Below, piece after piece: positions 7,210 to 15,549 of a stretch of DNA of 37,911 nt. A program made the position numbers and the translations under genes. Numbering within the stretch: the first letter of the stretch is position 1; each line of letters starts with the position of its first letter. Origin of the DNA: Streptomyces sp. HD (lineage in GTDB: Bacteria; Actinomycetota; Actinomycetes; Streptomycetales; Streptomycetaceae); assembly GCF_028369295.1 (NCBI RefSeq), contig NZ_JAQMYP010000076.1:1-37911 (forward strand), in the 5' to 3' direction. The notes beneath the pieces were generated by a model. The model did not search any database. It was not told the DNA's origin and saw only the letters and a program-made list of their open reading frames with translations.

Positions 7210-8568
7210 ATGAGCGCCCCCGGCAGCCCGAACACCCCCGCCGACCGAACCCTCCGCGGCAAGGCCGCCCGCAAACGGGTCCCCCGCTCCGCGCACGCCT
7301 CCTGGCTGCCCTCCGTCGACCGTCCCGACCCCGTCGCCGTACTGGAACGCCAGGGCCGTGACCGGCTGCCGGAGCTGCTGCCGATCCGGTACGGCCGGAT
7401 GGCGGCCTCCCCGTTCGCCTTCCTGCGCGGCGCCGCCGCCGTGATGGCCGCCGACCTCGCCGCCGCCCCGCACACCGGGCTCACCGTGCAGCTGTGCGGC
7501 GACGCCCACCTGCTCAACTTCGGCCTCTACGCCTCCCCGGAACGCGCCCTGCTCTTCGACCTCAACGACTTCGACGAGACGTTTCCCGGCCCGTTCGAGT
7601 GGGACGTGAAACGGCTCGCCACCTCGGTCGCGGTGGCCGCCCGGGAGAACGGCCACTCGGACGCCAAGGCCGGCCGCGCGGCCCTGGCGTCCGTGACCGC
7701 GTACCGCACCGCGATCCGCCGGCTGGCCCGGCTCGGCGAGCTCGACGTCTGGTACACGCGCATCGAGGCCGACGAACTCCTGCCCCTGGTCCACTCCTTG
7801 CACGACCGCCGCCGCGTCGAGTCCACCCTCGGCCGCGCCCGCCGCCGCACCAGCCTGCAGGCCTACGGCAAGCTCACCGACGTGGTCGACGGACGGCGGC
7901 GCATCATCCACGACCCGCCGCTGCTCGAACCCGCGGGCACCTCCGACATGGCCTCCCTGCGCAAGATCTTCAGCGACTACCGCTCGACCCTCTCCGAGGA
8001 GCGCCGCCTGCTCCTCGACCGCTACCGCTTCGTCGACGCCGCCCGCAAGGTCGTCGGCGTCGGCAGCGTCGGCCTGCGCTGCTTCATCGTGCTGCTGGCC
8101 GGACGGGACGCCGACGACCCGCTGTTCCTGCAGATCAAGGAGGCACGGCGGTCCGTACTGGAGGAGCACCTGCCGAGCGGGCCCTACACCCACCCCGGCC
8201 ATCGCGTCGTCGCAGGCCAACGACTGTTGCAGGCGGCCGGCGACATCTTCCTCGGCTGGATGTCCGGCCCGCAGGGCCGCGCCTTCTACTGGCGCCAGCT
8301 GCGCGACATGAAGGGCTCCGCCGACGTCGCCGCCATGAGCCCGGGCGACCTGACCACCTACGCCCGCCTGTGCGGCACCGCCCTGGCCCGCGCCCACGCC
8401 CGCTCCGGCGATCGCATCGCCATAGCCGGCTATCTGGGCGGCGGCGACACCTTCGACCGAGCGACAGCCGACTTCGCCCTCTCCTACGCCGACCAGACCA
8501 TCACCGACCACACCACCCTGGCCACAGCCGTCGACGCCGGCGTACTCAAGGCCGCACCCGGCGTCTGA
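7210..8568 (+). CDS. DUF2252 domain protein
   Basis: A 452-residue cytoplasmic protein of the DUF2252 family, which has a kinase-like core related to aminoglycoside phosphotransferases. The two family signatures are present: LCGDAHLLNFG (residues ~96-106, resembling the catalytic loop) and DLNDFDET followed by FEWDVKRLATS (residues ~117-138, resembling the metal-binding Asp). Full family length. The substrate is not known for the family. It is divergent from the AlkZ/YcaQ-like gene over 277 bases and converges on the hydrolase-kinase fusion with a 6-base gap and no visible terminator. The ATG at 7210 has only a G-rich stretch about 12 bases ahead, so a slightly different start is possible. 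Confidence 0.9.
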   Translation: MSAPGSPNTPADRTLRGKAARKRVPRSAHASWLPSVDRPDPVAVLERQGRDRLPELLPIRYGRMAASPFAFLRGAAAVMAADLAAAPHTGLTVQLCGDAHLLNFGLYASPERALLFDLNDFDETFPGPFEWDVKRLATSVAVAARENGHSDAKAGRAALASVTAYRTAIRRLARLGELDVWYTRIEADELLPLVHSLHDRRRVESTLGRARRRTSLQAYGKLTDVVDGRRRIIHDPPLLEPAGTSDMASLRKIFSDYRSTLSEERRLLLDRYRFVDAARKVVGVGSVGLRCFIVLLAGRDADDPLFLQIKEARRSVLEEHLPSGPYTHPGHRVVAGQRLLQAAGDIFLGWMSGPQGRAFYWRQLRDMKGSADVAAMSPGDLTTYARLCGTALARAHARSGDRIAIAGYLGGGDTFDRATADFALSYADQTITDHTTLATAVDAGVLKAAPGV

Positions 8569-8574
8569 CGGCGC

Positions 8575-10224
8575 TCAGCCGTACAGCTCCAGCAGCCCGC
8601 CCACGTATCCCGCGAGCCGCTCGCCCAGCACCCGCGGCGTCAGTTCCGTCCGCCCCAGCGCACGCCACGGCCCGGCCAGCTTGGCGGCGTCGGGGGAGTA
8701 GGCGAGGGCGTCGAGCAGCCGCCAGTACAGATGGTCCCCGCCGTCGGCGAGCGGGCGTCCGCCGTGCACCTCGTACCGCTTCCGGAAGCCGAGCCCGTGC
8801 TCCGGGCCGTGCAGCAGCGCGAGCGCCGTCGAGCAGTGGGCGACGTCCAGGTCGGCCGGGCCCCACGACGTCTCCACCCAGTCGACGACCCCGCTGACCC
8901 GCAGCTGCGCGCCCTCACCGCTGAACAGCACGTTCCCCGGGTGGAAGTCCCGGTGCAGGAAGCAGCCTTCGTAGGCCGGGGGTTCGCGGCGGATCACGTC
9001 CACGGCCCGTTCCCACAGCGCGTCGCCGCCCGGCGTCCGCACCCGCTCCGGAGACGTCCACGCCTCGTAGCGCCGCGGACGCTCGACCGGTACGACCGTG
9101 TGGATCGCGGCGAGTTGGGCCGCCAGCAGGTCCAGACGCCGGTCCAGTTCCGCCTCGTCCGCCTCGTCCACCCGCACCCGGCCCGGCAGCAGCGACATCA
9201 GCAGCGAGGGGTGGTCGCAGTGCTCGGCGGTGGCGTCGACGGCGATCAGCTCGGGCGCGGGGATGTGCTCATGGCCGGCGAGCAGGGTGAGGATCGATGC
9301 CTCACGGGCGAGCAGACCCGGCGCGTGCCTGCGGAAGAACGGCTTCACGAACGTACGCAGCGCGAGCCCCGTGCCGTCGTCCAGGGTGAGCCGTCGCATC
9401 TGCGAGCTCCAACCGCCCTGCACGAAGGCGGTGTCGGCGACGGTCCGGCCCTGCGGCAGCTGCTTGGCCAGCCAGGACCGGGTCGCCGTCCACCCCCGGT
9501 CGCCCGGGCCCGCCAGCACCGTCGTAACGAACTCCCGCCGGTCCTCGGCATGTTGCTCGAACCACAGGCCCAGCATGTGCTCCGCGCCCGGCACGTCGAA
9601 GCGGGTGAACTGGGCCCGGGTGGACAGGGCGTCCTGGACCGCCTCCGTCACGGTCGGTGGAATGATCGCGTCCGTCTCCGGTACGGCGAGGACCGCCCGG
9701 CCCTGGTACGCGCGCAGGACGTCCAGTGCGGGTGCGCCGCGCCAGCCGTCGGGGCGGCGGATGATCTCGCTGAAGAGGCCGTCGCCCTCGCCGAACGGCA
9801 CATCCCATGCCTCCTGCGAGTAGACCGCGGGCGCGCACAGGCCCACCGCCGCCACGCGCTCCCCGTAGTGTCCTACGAGATCCGTCACCGTCTGCCCGCT
9901 CATGCTGAACCCGACCAGGATCAGCGGACCGTCCGCCGGCACGCGCGCGTCGATGACGGCGACGGCCTGCTCGAAGCGGCGGCGCAGGCTCAGTTCCGAC
10001 AGCGCGCCCGTGCTTTCGCCGTGTCCGGAGAAGTCGAAGGCGAGTCCGCGGCAGCCGCGGGACACGAACTCGGCGAGCATCGGGAGCAGCCGGTCCTTGG
10101 TGCCCGGGCCCGCGCCGTGCAGCAGAACGACGGTGGACGTGGCCGGGGCTTCGGCGCCATCGCCGTACACCCCGCTGAGCAGTTCGCCGTCGTGGGCGTA
10201 AGTGAAGGGAGAGAGCTCGGTCAT
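8575..10224 (-). CDS. Alpha/beta hydrolase fused to an aminoglycoside-phosphotransferase-like kinase
   Basis: One uninterrupted 549-residue reading frame with two enzymes. Residues ~1-240 form an alpha/beta hydrolase: LLHGAGPGTK oxyanion loop at 34-43, nucleophile elbow GFSMSG with Ser107, Asp185 in PETDAIIP and His216 in GAEHMLG. Residues ~245-549 form an APH/ChoK-like kinase: candidate Lys294, catalytic loop HRDFHPGN with Asp426 and Asn431, and metal-binding VVDW with Asp448. All expected catalytic residues of both halves are visible, so both may be active. The ATG at 10224 is chosen for its natural N-terminus (MTELSPF). An in-frame ATG lies three codons upstream, and neither has a strong ribosome site. 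Function is unknown; coupled hydrolysis and phosphorylation of one metabolite is a guess. Confidence 0.88.
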   Translation of the reverse strand: MTELSPFTYAHDGELLSGVYGDGAEAPATSTVVLLHGAGPGTKDRLLPMLAEFVSRGCRGLAFDFSGHGESTGALSELSLRRRFEQAVAVIDARVPADGPLILVGFSMSGQTVTDLVGHYGERVAAVGLCAPAVYSQEAWDVPFGEGDGLFSEIIRRPDGWRGAPALDVLRAYQGRAVLAVPETDAIIPPTVTEAVQDALSTRAQFTRFDVPGAEHMLGLWFEQHAEDRREFVTTVLAGPGDRGWTATRSWLAKQLPQGRTVADTAFVQGGWSSQMRRLTLDDGTGLALRTFVKPFFRRHAPGLLAREASILTLLAGHEHIPAPELIAVDATAEHCDHPSLLMSLLPGRVRVDEADEAELDRRLDLLAAQLAAIHTVVPVERPRRYEAWTSPERVRTPGGDALWERAVDVIRREPPAYEGCFLHRDFHPGNVLFSGEGAQLRVSGVVDWVETSWGPADLDVAHCSTALALLHGPEHGLGFRKRYEVHGGRPLADGGDHLYWRLLDALAYSPDAAKLAGPWRALGRTELTPRVLGERLAGYVGGLLELYG

Positions 10225-10483
10225 GCGCCCCATTCATTCACGGCACTCGGGTCACGGGAAAAGGAGATGCACGCCGAGTGACCGGCTCCCTACCCTGGAC
10301 ACGTGTAACGGAGCTGTTCACGCCGCTTCTCGCAGGGCGGGCGTCACCCTGCGGACTCGGGGCTACTCTCTACGCACCGAAGGCCGGTCGCCCTTCCCCC
10401 AGCGCCCCGTCGGACAACGATCACCGCTTCAGATCCAGTTCAGATCCAGTTTCAGAGCCAAACCACGCACACGGAGGCCCGTG

Positions 10484-10771
10484 ATGGGCACCATCGTCAT
10501 GTCCGGGACTGTCGTCCTGGTGATCCTGGGATTCGGAAACAACCTCTACTGGCTGGCCGCCGTCGCCGTCCTGTTCCTCTACCTGCGGTACGGCCGGGAC
10601 GCCTCCGCGCCGAGCGGCGGAGGCGGGGTCGGGTCCTCGTCGGGAGGGTCCATGCCCGCCGACTACCGCTCCTACCGCGACCGCCGTGACAAGCAGGCCA
10701 AGTGGGAGCGCCGCTACCGCCGCGAGCGTCCCCTGCAGACCCGTCGTCAGGAGCGTGAGAAGAGCAGCTGA
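10484..10771 (+). CDS. Small single-pass membrane protein, function unknown
   Basis: 95 residues. A hydrophobic N-terminal segment (residues ~4-34, VMSGTVVLVILGFGNNLYWL onward) probably spans the membrane. A Gly/Ser-rich link (GGGGVGSSSGGS) and a strongly basic, Arg-rich tail follow (YRSYRDRRDKQAKWERRYRR). The ATG at 10484 has GGAGG 6 bases ahead. The 260 bases upstream hold no gene. They contain a direct repeat of TTCAGATCCAG at about 10429-10450. The gene converges on pspAB and is followed by two hairpins. Confidence 0.78.
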   Translation: MGTIVMSGTVVLVILGFGNNLYWLAAVAVLFLYLRYGRDASAPSGGGGVGSSSGGSMPADYRSYRDRRDKQAKWERRYRRERPLQTRRQEREKSS

Positions 10772-10772
10772 G

Positions 10773-10828
10773 ACCACCCTTTCCGGTGGTGACCCGTGCG
10801 GTGCCCCCGTTCACAGGCCGGGGGCACC
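10773..10828. terminator. Two hairpins between convergent genes
   Basis: The first hairpin is ACCACC (10773-10778) with GGTGGT (10785-10790). The second is stronger, GGTGCCCCCG (10800-10809) with CGGGGGCACC (10819-10828), a 10-bp perfect stem with a 9-base loop. The second overlaps the pspAB stop codon (10811-10813), so it can serve both strands. Confidence 0.8.
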
Positions 10829-11395
10829 CCACACTGGGAACCAGCGGTTCAGGTCCTGCTCGATCCGCAGGTCGTTCACCAGAGCGGCCTTCACGCGCAG
10901 CTCCAGCGGGTTGTCGCGCCGCTCCGCCGTGCCGGGCATCGGCGCGAAGGGGAAGAAGGTGCCGCGCTTGTAGAGATAGACGAGGGCGAGCCGCCTGTGC
11001 TGCTCGTCCTCGAACCCGGCCAGCGAGCACAGCAGCTGCGGCCCGAAGCCGTTGACCTCCATCGCGCTGTTCACCGCGTGCAGATCGTTGACCAGCTCCG
11101 GCAGCTGGTCCGGGGTGCGCCGGGAGACCAGCCACGAGTAGCCGTAGCCGTCCCGCGTCAGCTCCACCGGCGGGCCCTCGCGCTCGGCGTCCGCGTCCAG
11201 CAGCGCCTGCACCTCGCGGTGCGTCTGCTCGAAGACCGCGCCCTCGACCGCGGCGAAGCACACCGCCCCGCTCCCGGTCGGCCGGAACCCGGCCGCCGCC
11301 TCCAGCGTCACCGCCGCCGACGGCAGCGCGAAGAGCTGGTCGAGATCGGGTACGACCGGTTTCGTACGGCCGAGCAGAATGTCCAGCAGCCCCAT
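10811..11395 (-). CDS. pspAB: PspA-associated protein PspAB
   Basis: A 194-residue soluble protein beginning MGLLDILLGRTKPVVPDLDQ, typical of the actinobacterial PspAB family (N-terminus, LFALPSAAVTLEAA, and GTFFPFAPMPGTAERRDN near the end). The family is named for association with PspA-type phage-shock/membrane-stress genes and is found beside htpX. Here its ATG starts one base after the htpX stop, so the two are translationally coupled in one operon. No pspA gene is in the window. The biochemical role is not established. Confidence 0.88.
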   Translation of the reverse strand: MGLLDILLGRTKPVVPDLDQLFALPSAAVTLEAAAGFRPTGSGAVCFAAVEGAVFEQTHREVQALLDADAEREGPPVELTRDGYGYSWLVSRRTPDQLPELVNDLHAVNSAMEVNGFGPQLLCSLAGFEDEQHRRLALVYLYKRGTFFPFAPMPGTAERRDNPLELRVKAALVNDLRIEQDLNRWFPVWGAPGL

Positions 11396-11396
11396 C

Positions 11397-12314
11397 TCAC
11401 GCCCCTCCGGGAGCCGTGGTCTCGCCCAACTCGGCGGAGATCCGCCCCAGTTGTTCGAGCCGCTGCTCCAGGCTCGGGTGGGTCGAGAAGAGCTGTGCGA
11501 CGCTCGGCTCCCGGCCCAGTGCCGGAGTGAAGTAGAAGGCGTTGAAGGCCTGCGCCGTCCGCAGGTCCTTGGTCGGGATCCGGGCGATGTCGCCGGACAC
11601 CTTGGTGAGCGCGGACGCCAGCACCGAGGGACGCCCGGTGAGCAGCGCCGCGGTCCGGTCGGCGGCCAGCTCCCGGTACCGGGACAGGGCACGGATCAGC
11701 AGGAAACTGATCGCGTACACGGCGGCCGACACACCCATCACGGCGGCGAAGACGACGGCGGTGTTCTGGTCCCGCCGCCCGCCGCCGAACAGCTGGCTGT
11801 AGAACGCGAACCGCACGATCAGCCCCGCGATCACCCCGAGGAACGAGGCGACGGTGATCACGGCGACATCCTTGTGCGCCACGTGCGACAGCTCGTGCGC
11901 GAGCACACCCTCCAGCTCGTCCGGCTCCAGCCGCCGCAGCAGCCCCGTGGTCACACAGACCACGGCATGATCGGGATTGCGCCCGGTGGCGAACGCGTTC
12001 GGCATCTCCATGTCCGACACGGCGACCACGGGCTTCGGCATGTCGGCGATGGCACATAGCCGGTCGACGACCCCATGGAACTCGGGATACTCCTCCCGCT
12101 CCACGACCCGCCCGCGCATCGCGAACAGCGCGACCCGGTCCGAGAACCAGTACTGCGCACCCAGCATCCCGGCCGCCACGACCACGACCAGCACCCAGGA
12201 CTTCAGCAACACGATCAACGCGGCGACGAACCCCACGTACAACAACCCGAGCAGAAACAGCGTGACCCCCATCCGGGCGGTCAACCGCCGATCACTCCGG
12301 AAGCGGCTCTGCAT
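11397..12314 (-). CDS. htpX: Membrane zinc metalloprotease HtpX (M48)
   Basis: 305 residues. An integral membrane M48 protease that in other bacteria degrades misfolded membrane proteins. It has two N-terminal membrane segments (residues ~15-55), the zinc motif HELSH (His140, Glu141, His144), two further membrane segments (~152-175 and ~186-210) and the third zinc ligand Glu215 in SRYRELAADR. Length is normal for HtpX. The ATG at 12314 (MQSRFRSDRRLTARMG) is chosen because the extension upstream is not membrane-protein-like and is unlikely to be translated. It is first in an htpX-pspAB operon with a 1-base gap. Confidence 0.93.
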   Translation of the reverse strand: MQSRFRSDRRLTARMGVTLFLLGLLYVGFVAALIVLLKSWVLVVVVAAGMLGAQYWFSDRVALFAMRGRVVEREEYPEFHGVVDRLCAIADMPKPVVAVSDMEMPNAFATGRNPDHAVVCVTTGLLRRLEPDELEGVLAHELSHVAHKDVAVITVASFLGVIAGLIVRFAFYSQLFGGGRRDQNTAVVFAAVMGVSAAVYAISFLLIRALSRYRELAADRTAALLTGRPSVLASALTKVSGDIARIPTKDLRTAQAFNAFYFTPALGREPSVAQLFSTHPSLEQRLEQLGRISAELGETTAPGGA

Positions 12315-12420
12315 CTCACACCACCCCGCGCACTCAGGCACTCGTCCCACTGCCCAGTGTGCACCCGGCGACGCCCATGAACGGGTCCCGATCGGCCCTA
12401 GGACCAGCAAAGGTCCCTGG

Positions 12421-12690
12421 TTAGTAGGTGCGGAAGTTGATGTACCCCAGCAGGACGATCACCGCGGCGACGCAGCCGAGCACGATGACCGTGGACAACC
12501 AGCCCGACCGGCGCTGCCGCCGCGCCACATGATCGGGTTCGGGCCGGAACGGCACCGGTCCGGGCGGGTTCTCCTTCCAGCGGGCGGTGAGCATCCGGGC
12601 CCTGGCCGAGGGCTCCTTGTGCTCGGCGTTGTCCGCCCACCGAAGGTCGAACTCGCGCTCCTGGTCGTCCTGTTCGTGTTGCTCCGGCAT
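12421..12690 (-). CDS. Small C-terminally anchored membrane protein
   Basis: 89 residues. An acidic, Gln/Glu-rich start (MPEQHEQDDQEREFDLRW) leads through a Pro-rich middle to a single membrane segment at the very end (WLSTVIVLGCVAAVIVLLGY, then INFRTY). This is the form of a tail-anchored protein facing the cytoplasm. The ATG at 12690 has a GGGGGTGGA stretch just ahead. It lies between glnA and htpX on the same strand but is separated from glnA by a strong terminator. A weak hairpin (GGGACC/GGTCCT, about 12410-12420) follows the stop. No known family recognised. Confidence 0.72.
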   Translation of the reverse strand: MPEQHEQDDQEREFDLRWADNAEHKEPSARARMLTARWKENPPGPVPFRPEPDHVARRQRRSGWLSTVIVLGCVAAVIVLLGYINFRTY

Positions 12691-12732
12691 CCCGTCCACC
12701 CCCGTGTCGTCTCTTCGGCAGAATAGAACATA

Positions 12733-12775
12733 CGCCCGCGCCCCCGCCGTCGTCACAACAGCGGGGGCGCGGGCG
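12733..12775 (-). terminator. Strong terminator downstream of glnA
   Basis: A perfect 15-bp stem (CGCCCGCGCCCCCGC at 12733-12747 with its complement at 12761-12775) and a 13-base loop, about 54 bases beyond the glnA stop. It separates glnA from the tail-anchored protein gene. Confidence 0.88.
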
Positions 12776-12828
12776 CTATGCCTCGACTATGCCTGTGTCA
12801 GGCGCCGATCACACGTCGACCGGGTCGG

Positions 12829-14238
12829 TCACACGTCGAAGTAGAGCTCGAACTCGTGCGGGTGCGGACGCAGCTGCAGCGGGGCGATCTCGTTCGCGCG
12901 CTTGTAGTCGATCCAGGTCTCGATCAGGTCGGGGGTGAAGACGTCGCCCTGGAGGAGGAACTCGTGGTCGCCCTCAAGGCGGTCGAGGACGGCGCCGAGG
13001 GAGGTCGGGACCTGCGCGACGTTGGCGTGCTCCTCCGGAGCCAGCTCGTAGAGGTCCTTGTCGATCGGCTCGGCCGGCTCGATCTTGTTCTTGATGCCGT
13101 CCAGGCCCGCGAGGAGCAGGGCCGAGAAGGCCAGGTACGGGTTGCCGGAGGAGTCGGGCGCGCGGAACTCGACGCGCTTGGCCTTCGGGTTCGACCCCGT
13201 GATCGGGATACGCATCGCGGCCGAGCGGTTGCGCTGCGAGTACACCAGGTTGATCGGCGCCTCGAAGCCCGGCACCAGACGGTGGTACGAGTTCACCGTC
13301 GGGTTGGTGAAGGCCAGCAGCGACGGGGCGTGCTTGAGGATGCCGCCGATGTAGTAGCGGGCGGTGTCCGACAGGCCCGCGTAACCGGCCTCGTCGTAGA
13401 ACAGCGGCTGGCCGCCGGTCCACAGCGACTGGTGCACGTGCATGCCCGAGCCGTTGTCACCGAAGATCGGCTTCGGCATGAAGGTCGCCGTCTTGCCGTT
13501 GCGCCAGGCGACGTTCTTCACGATGTACTTGAAGAGCTGGAGGTCGTCGGCGGCCGCGAGCAGCGTATTGAACTTGTAGTTGATCTCGGCCTGGCCGGCG
13601 GTGCCCACCTCGTGGTGCTGGCGCTCGACCTTCAGGCCGGCGCGGTCCAGCTCCAGGGAGATCTCGGCACGCAGGTCGGCGAAGTGGTCGACCGGCGGGG
13701 TCGGGAAGTAGCCGCCCTTGTAGCGGACCTTGTAACCCCGGTTGTCCTCCAGCGCACCGGTGTTCCAGGCGCCCGCCTCGGAGTCGATGTGGTAGAAGGA
13801 CTCGTTCTCGGACGTCTTGAAGCGGACGCTGTCGAAGACGTAGAACTCGGCCTCGGGACCGAAGTACGCGGTGTCCGCGATACCGGTGGAGGCGAGGTAG
13901 GCCTCGGCCTTCTTCGCCACGTTGCGCGGGTCACGGCTGTACTGCTCGCCGGTGATCGGGTCGTGGATGAAGAAGTTGATGTTGAGCGTCTTGTCCCGGC
14001 GGAACGGGTCCACCCGGGCCGTGGACAGGTCGGCACGGAGCGCCATGTCGGACTCGTGGATCGCCTGGAAACCACGGATCGACGATCCGTCGAAGGCGAG
14101 CTCGTCGTCCGGGTCGAACGCCTCGACGGGCACCGTGAAGTGCTGCATGACGCCCGGCAGGTCGCAGAACCGGACGTCGACGAACTTGACGTCCTCGTCC
14201 GCGATGAACTTCTTGGCCTCGTCGGCGTTCTGGAACAT
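12829..14238 (-). CDS. glnA: Glutamine synthetase type I
   Basis: 469 residues, the normal length for dodecameric GSI. It has MFQNADEAKKFIADEDVKFV at the start, the DGSSIRGF loop, the metal-binding GPEAEFYVFD and NGSGMHVHQSLW segments, and NRSAAMRIPI. The adenylylation motif LYELAPEE places Tyr at residue 397, the same number as in E. coli, so activity is probably controlled by GlnE adenylylation. The ATG at 14238 has GGAGGA 5 bases ahead. Transcription is probably under the GlnR box at 14335-14372, and a strong terminator follows. It is divergent from an RDD-family gene. Confidence 0.98.
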   Translation of the reverse strand: MFQNADEAKKFIADEDVKFVDVRFCDLPGVMQHFTVPVEAFDPDDELAFDGSSIRGFQAIHESDMALRADLSTARVDPFRRDKTLNINFFIHDPITGEQYSRDPRNVAKKAEAYLASTGIADTAYFGPEAEFYVFDSVRFKTSENESFYHIDSEAGAWNTGALEDNRGYKVRYKGGYFPTPPVDHFADLRAEISLELDRAGLKVERQHHEVGTAGQAEINYKFNTLLAAADDLQLFKYIVKNVAWRNGKTATFMPKPIFGDNGSGMHVHQSLWTGGQPLFYDEAGYAGLSDTARYYIGGILKHAPSLLAFTNPTVNSYHRLVPGFEAPINLVYSQRNRSAAMRIPITGSNPKAKRVEFRAPDSSGNPYLAFSALLLAGLDGIKNKIEPAEPIDKDLYELAPEEHANVAQVPTSLGAVLDRLEGDHEFLLQGDVFTPDLIETWIDYKRANEIAPLQLRPHPHEFELYFDV

Positions 14239-14334
14239 CCAGCTCCTCCTACTCCCGACCGTCCGACCGGGGTGGTAGTTCGTTCGTGCGGCCAGTGCGG
14301 TGGCACACGCTGATCTCGACCCTAGGGACGCGTG

Positions 14335-14372
14335 ATTTCTCGGGCGTGACCCATTTGTTTCGCCCACGTTAA
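14335..14372 (-). promoter_or_regulatory. GlnR operator upstream of glnA
   Basis: On the minus strand the half-sites are TTAAC (14372-14368), GAAAC (14361-14357), GTCAC (14350-14346) and GAAAT (14339-14335), each 6 bases apart. This is the classic Streptomyces glnA GlnR arrangement, ~100-135 bases ahead of the start codon. It has the same four-part, 11-bp-period form as the box before glnII. Confidence 0.9.
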
Positions 14373-14435
14373 CCGGACATCCCGTACCGCACCCCACCTG
14401 TCCACACCGTAAAACGGGCACAGTACGGTTGGCAC

Positions 14436-14903
14436 GTGGACAAGAGGCAAGCAATCGGATCCTGGCTCTCGGGGCCCCGCGCGGCCGCCGAGGACGCCGG
14501 TGTCGACTTTGGATACCGAGGCGAACAGCTCGGTCTGCCGGAGGACGGTCCGGGGTCGATCGCCCGCCCGGGACGGCGCCTCGGGGCGCTCGCGGTGGAC
14601 TGGGGCGTCTGTGTCTTGATCGCATACGGTCTGATCACCGACGGCTACGGCCAGGCCACCAGCAACTGGGCCCTGCTCCTGTTCTTCGTGATGAGCACCC
14701 TCACCGTCGGCACCGTGGGCTTCACTCCCGGTAAGCGCCTCTTCGGCCTCCGCGTGGTCGTCCTGGAGACCGGCACCGTCAACCCCCTGCGCGCCCTGCT
14801 GCGCACGGCCCTGCTCTGCGTCGCCGTCCCGGCCCTGATCTGGGACCGCGACGGCCGCGGCCTGCACGACCGGCTGGCCAGGACCGTCGAGGTACGGATC
14901 TGA
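14436..14903 (+). CDS. RDD-family membrane protein
   Basis: 155 residues. An N-terminal soluble segment (~45 residues) precedes the RDD signature (ARPGRRLGALAVDW at ~43-56) and two or three membrane segments (VCVLIAYGL; WALLLFFVMSTLTVGTVG; ALLRTALLCVAVPALIW), then the conserved DGRGLHDRLARTVEV end. RDD proteins are proposed transport-related membrane proteins with poorly known function. The GTG at 14436 has no clear ribosome site, so a leaderless transcript is possible. It is divergent from glnA, a conserved neighbour in Streptomyces, and the GlnR box lies between them. Confidence 0.9.
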   Translation: MDKRQAIGSWLSGPRAAAEDAGVDFGYRGEQLGLPEDGPGSIARPGRRLGALAVDWGVCVLIAYGLITDGYGQATSNWALLLFFVMSTLTVGTVGFTPGKRLFGLRVVVLETGTVNPLRALLRTALLCVAVPALIWDRDGRGLHDRLARTVEVRI

Positions 14904-14987
14904 CCCGCCTGTGATCCTGGCCACGGGGCGCTCCAACTCCCAGGAGATCCAACGGCGTTGAGCGGAACGTGAGTAAGGTGCTGCGCC

Positions 14988-15530
14988 ATGAGCGCAACAC
15001 GACGCGAGGTCGTGCGGGATGTCATCGCCGACACGGCTCCGGGTGAGCTCGTTCTGCTGGACGGCATGAGGTCCCTCAGCGACCGGCACGTCACGGACGT
15101 GATGAAGCGCCGGGGCGGCGGCCCGGACACCCTCGGCTTCGGAGTGACCGACGCTCTCGTCCTGGTCACCCCGGTGGTGTGGCTGGTGGTGGACGAGGTG
15201 GTCCGGCACGGGGTGGGCGCGGCCACGGACAGCGCGCTGGCCCGCCTCAAAGGACCGCTGCGCAGGCTGCTGCGCCGGTCCGACGACTCGGAGACCGTGC
15301 CCGCGCTGACCGCGCCCCAGCTGGAGGCCGTCCACGCGCGCGTGCTGGAGCTGGCGGCCGACGCGGGGATGGAGCGGGAGAACTCGCGCTTCCTCGCCGA
15401 CGCGGTGGTCTCCCGTCTGGCCCGCGAGGCCGCAGCCGTCGGCACCGGCTCCGGAAGCGACGAGGCCGGCTCCTCAGCCACGGCGGACGAGCCGCCCGAC
15501 CCCGACGAGACGGCCCGCGCCACGCGCTGA
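14988..15530 (+). CDS. Membrane-associated protein of unknown function, partner of M48 protease
   Basis: 180 residues. A ~50-residue N-terminal region precedes a hydrophobic stretch (VTDALVLVTPVVWLVVDEVV, residues ~53-72), then a charged helical region and an acidic Ser/Asp/Pro tail. AAGGTG lies ahead of the ATG. The gene ends 19 bases before a large M48 protease on the same strand, so the two are very probably co-transcribed and may form a functional pair. No family recognised. Confidence 0.75.
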   Translation: MSATRREVVRDVIADTAPGELVLLDGMRSLSDRHVTDVMKRRGGGPDTLGFGVTDALVLVTPVVWLVVDEVVRHGVGAATDSALARLKGPLRRLLRRSDDSETVPALTAPQLEAVHARVLELAADAGMERENSRFLADAVVSRLAREAAAVGTGSGSDEAGSSATADEPPDPDETARATR

Positions 15531-15549
15531 CCTCCCGGGACGGACCACG

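Noticed and set aside
5701..8511. 900-codon open frame on the minus strand through the AlkZ-like, spacer and DUF2252 regions
   Set aside because: It crosses three unrelated contexts including a divergent promoter, and is in the wrong frame for the conserved AlkZ/YcaQ-like motifs.
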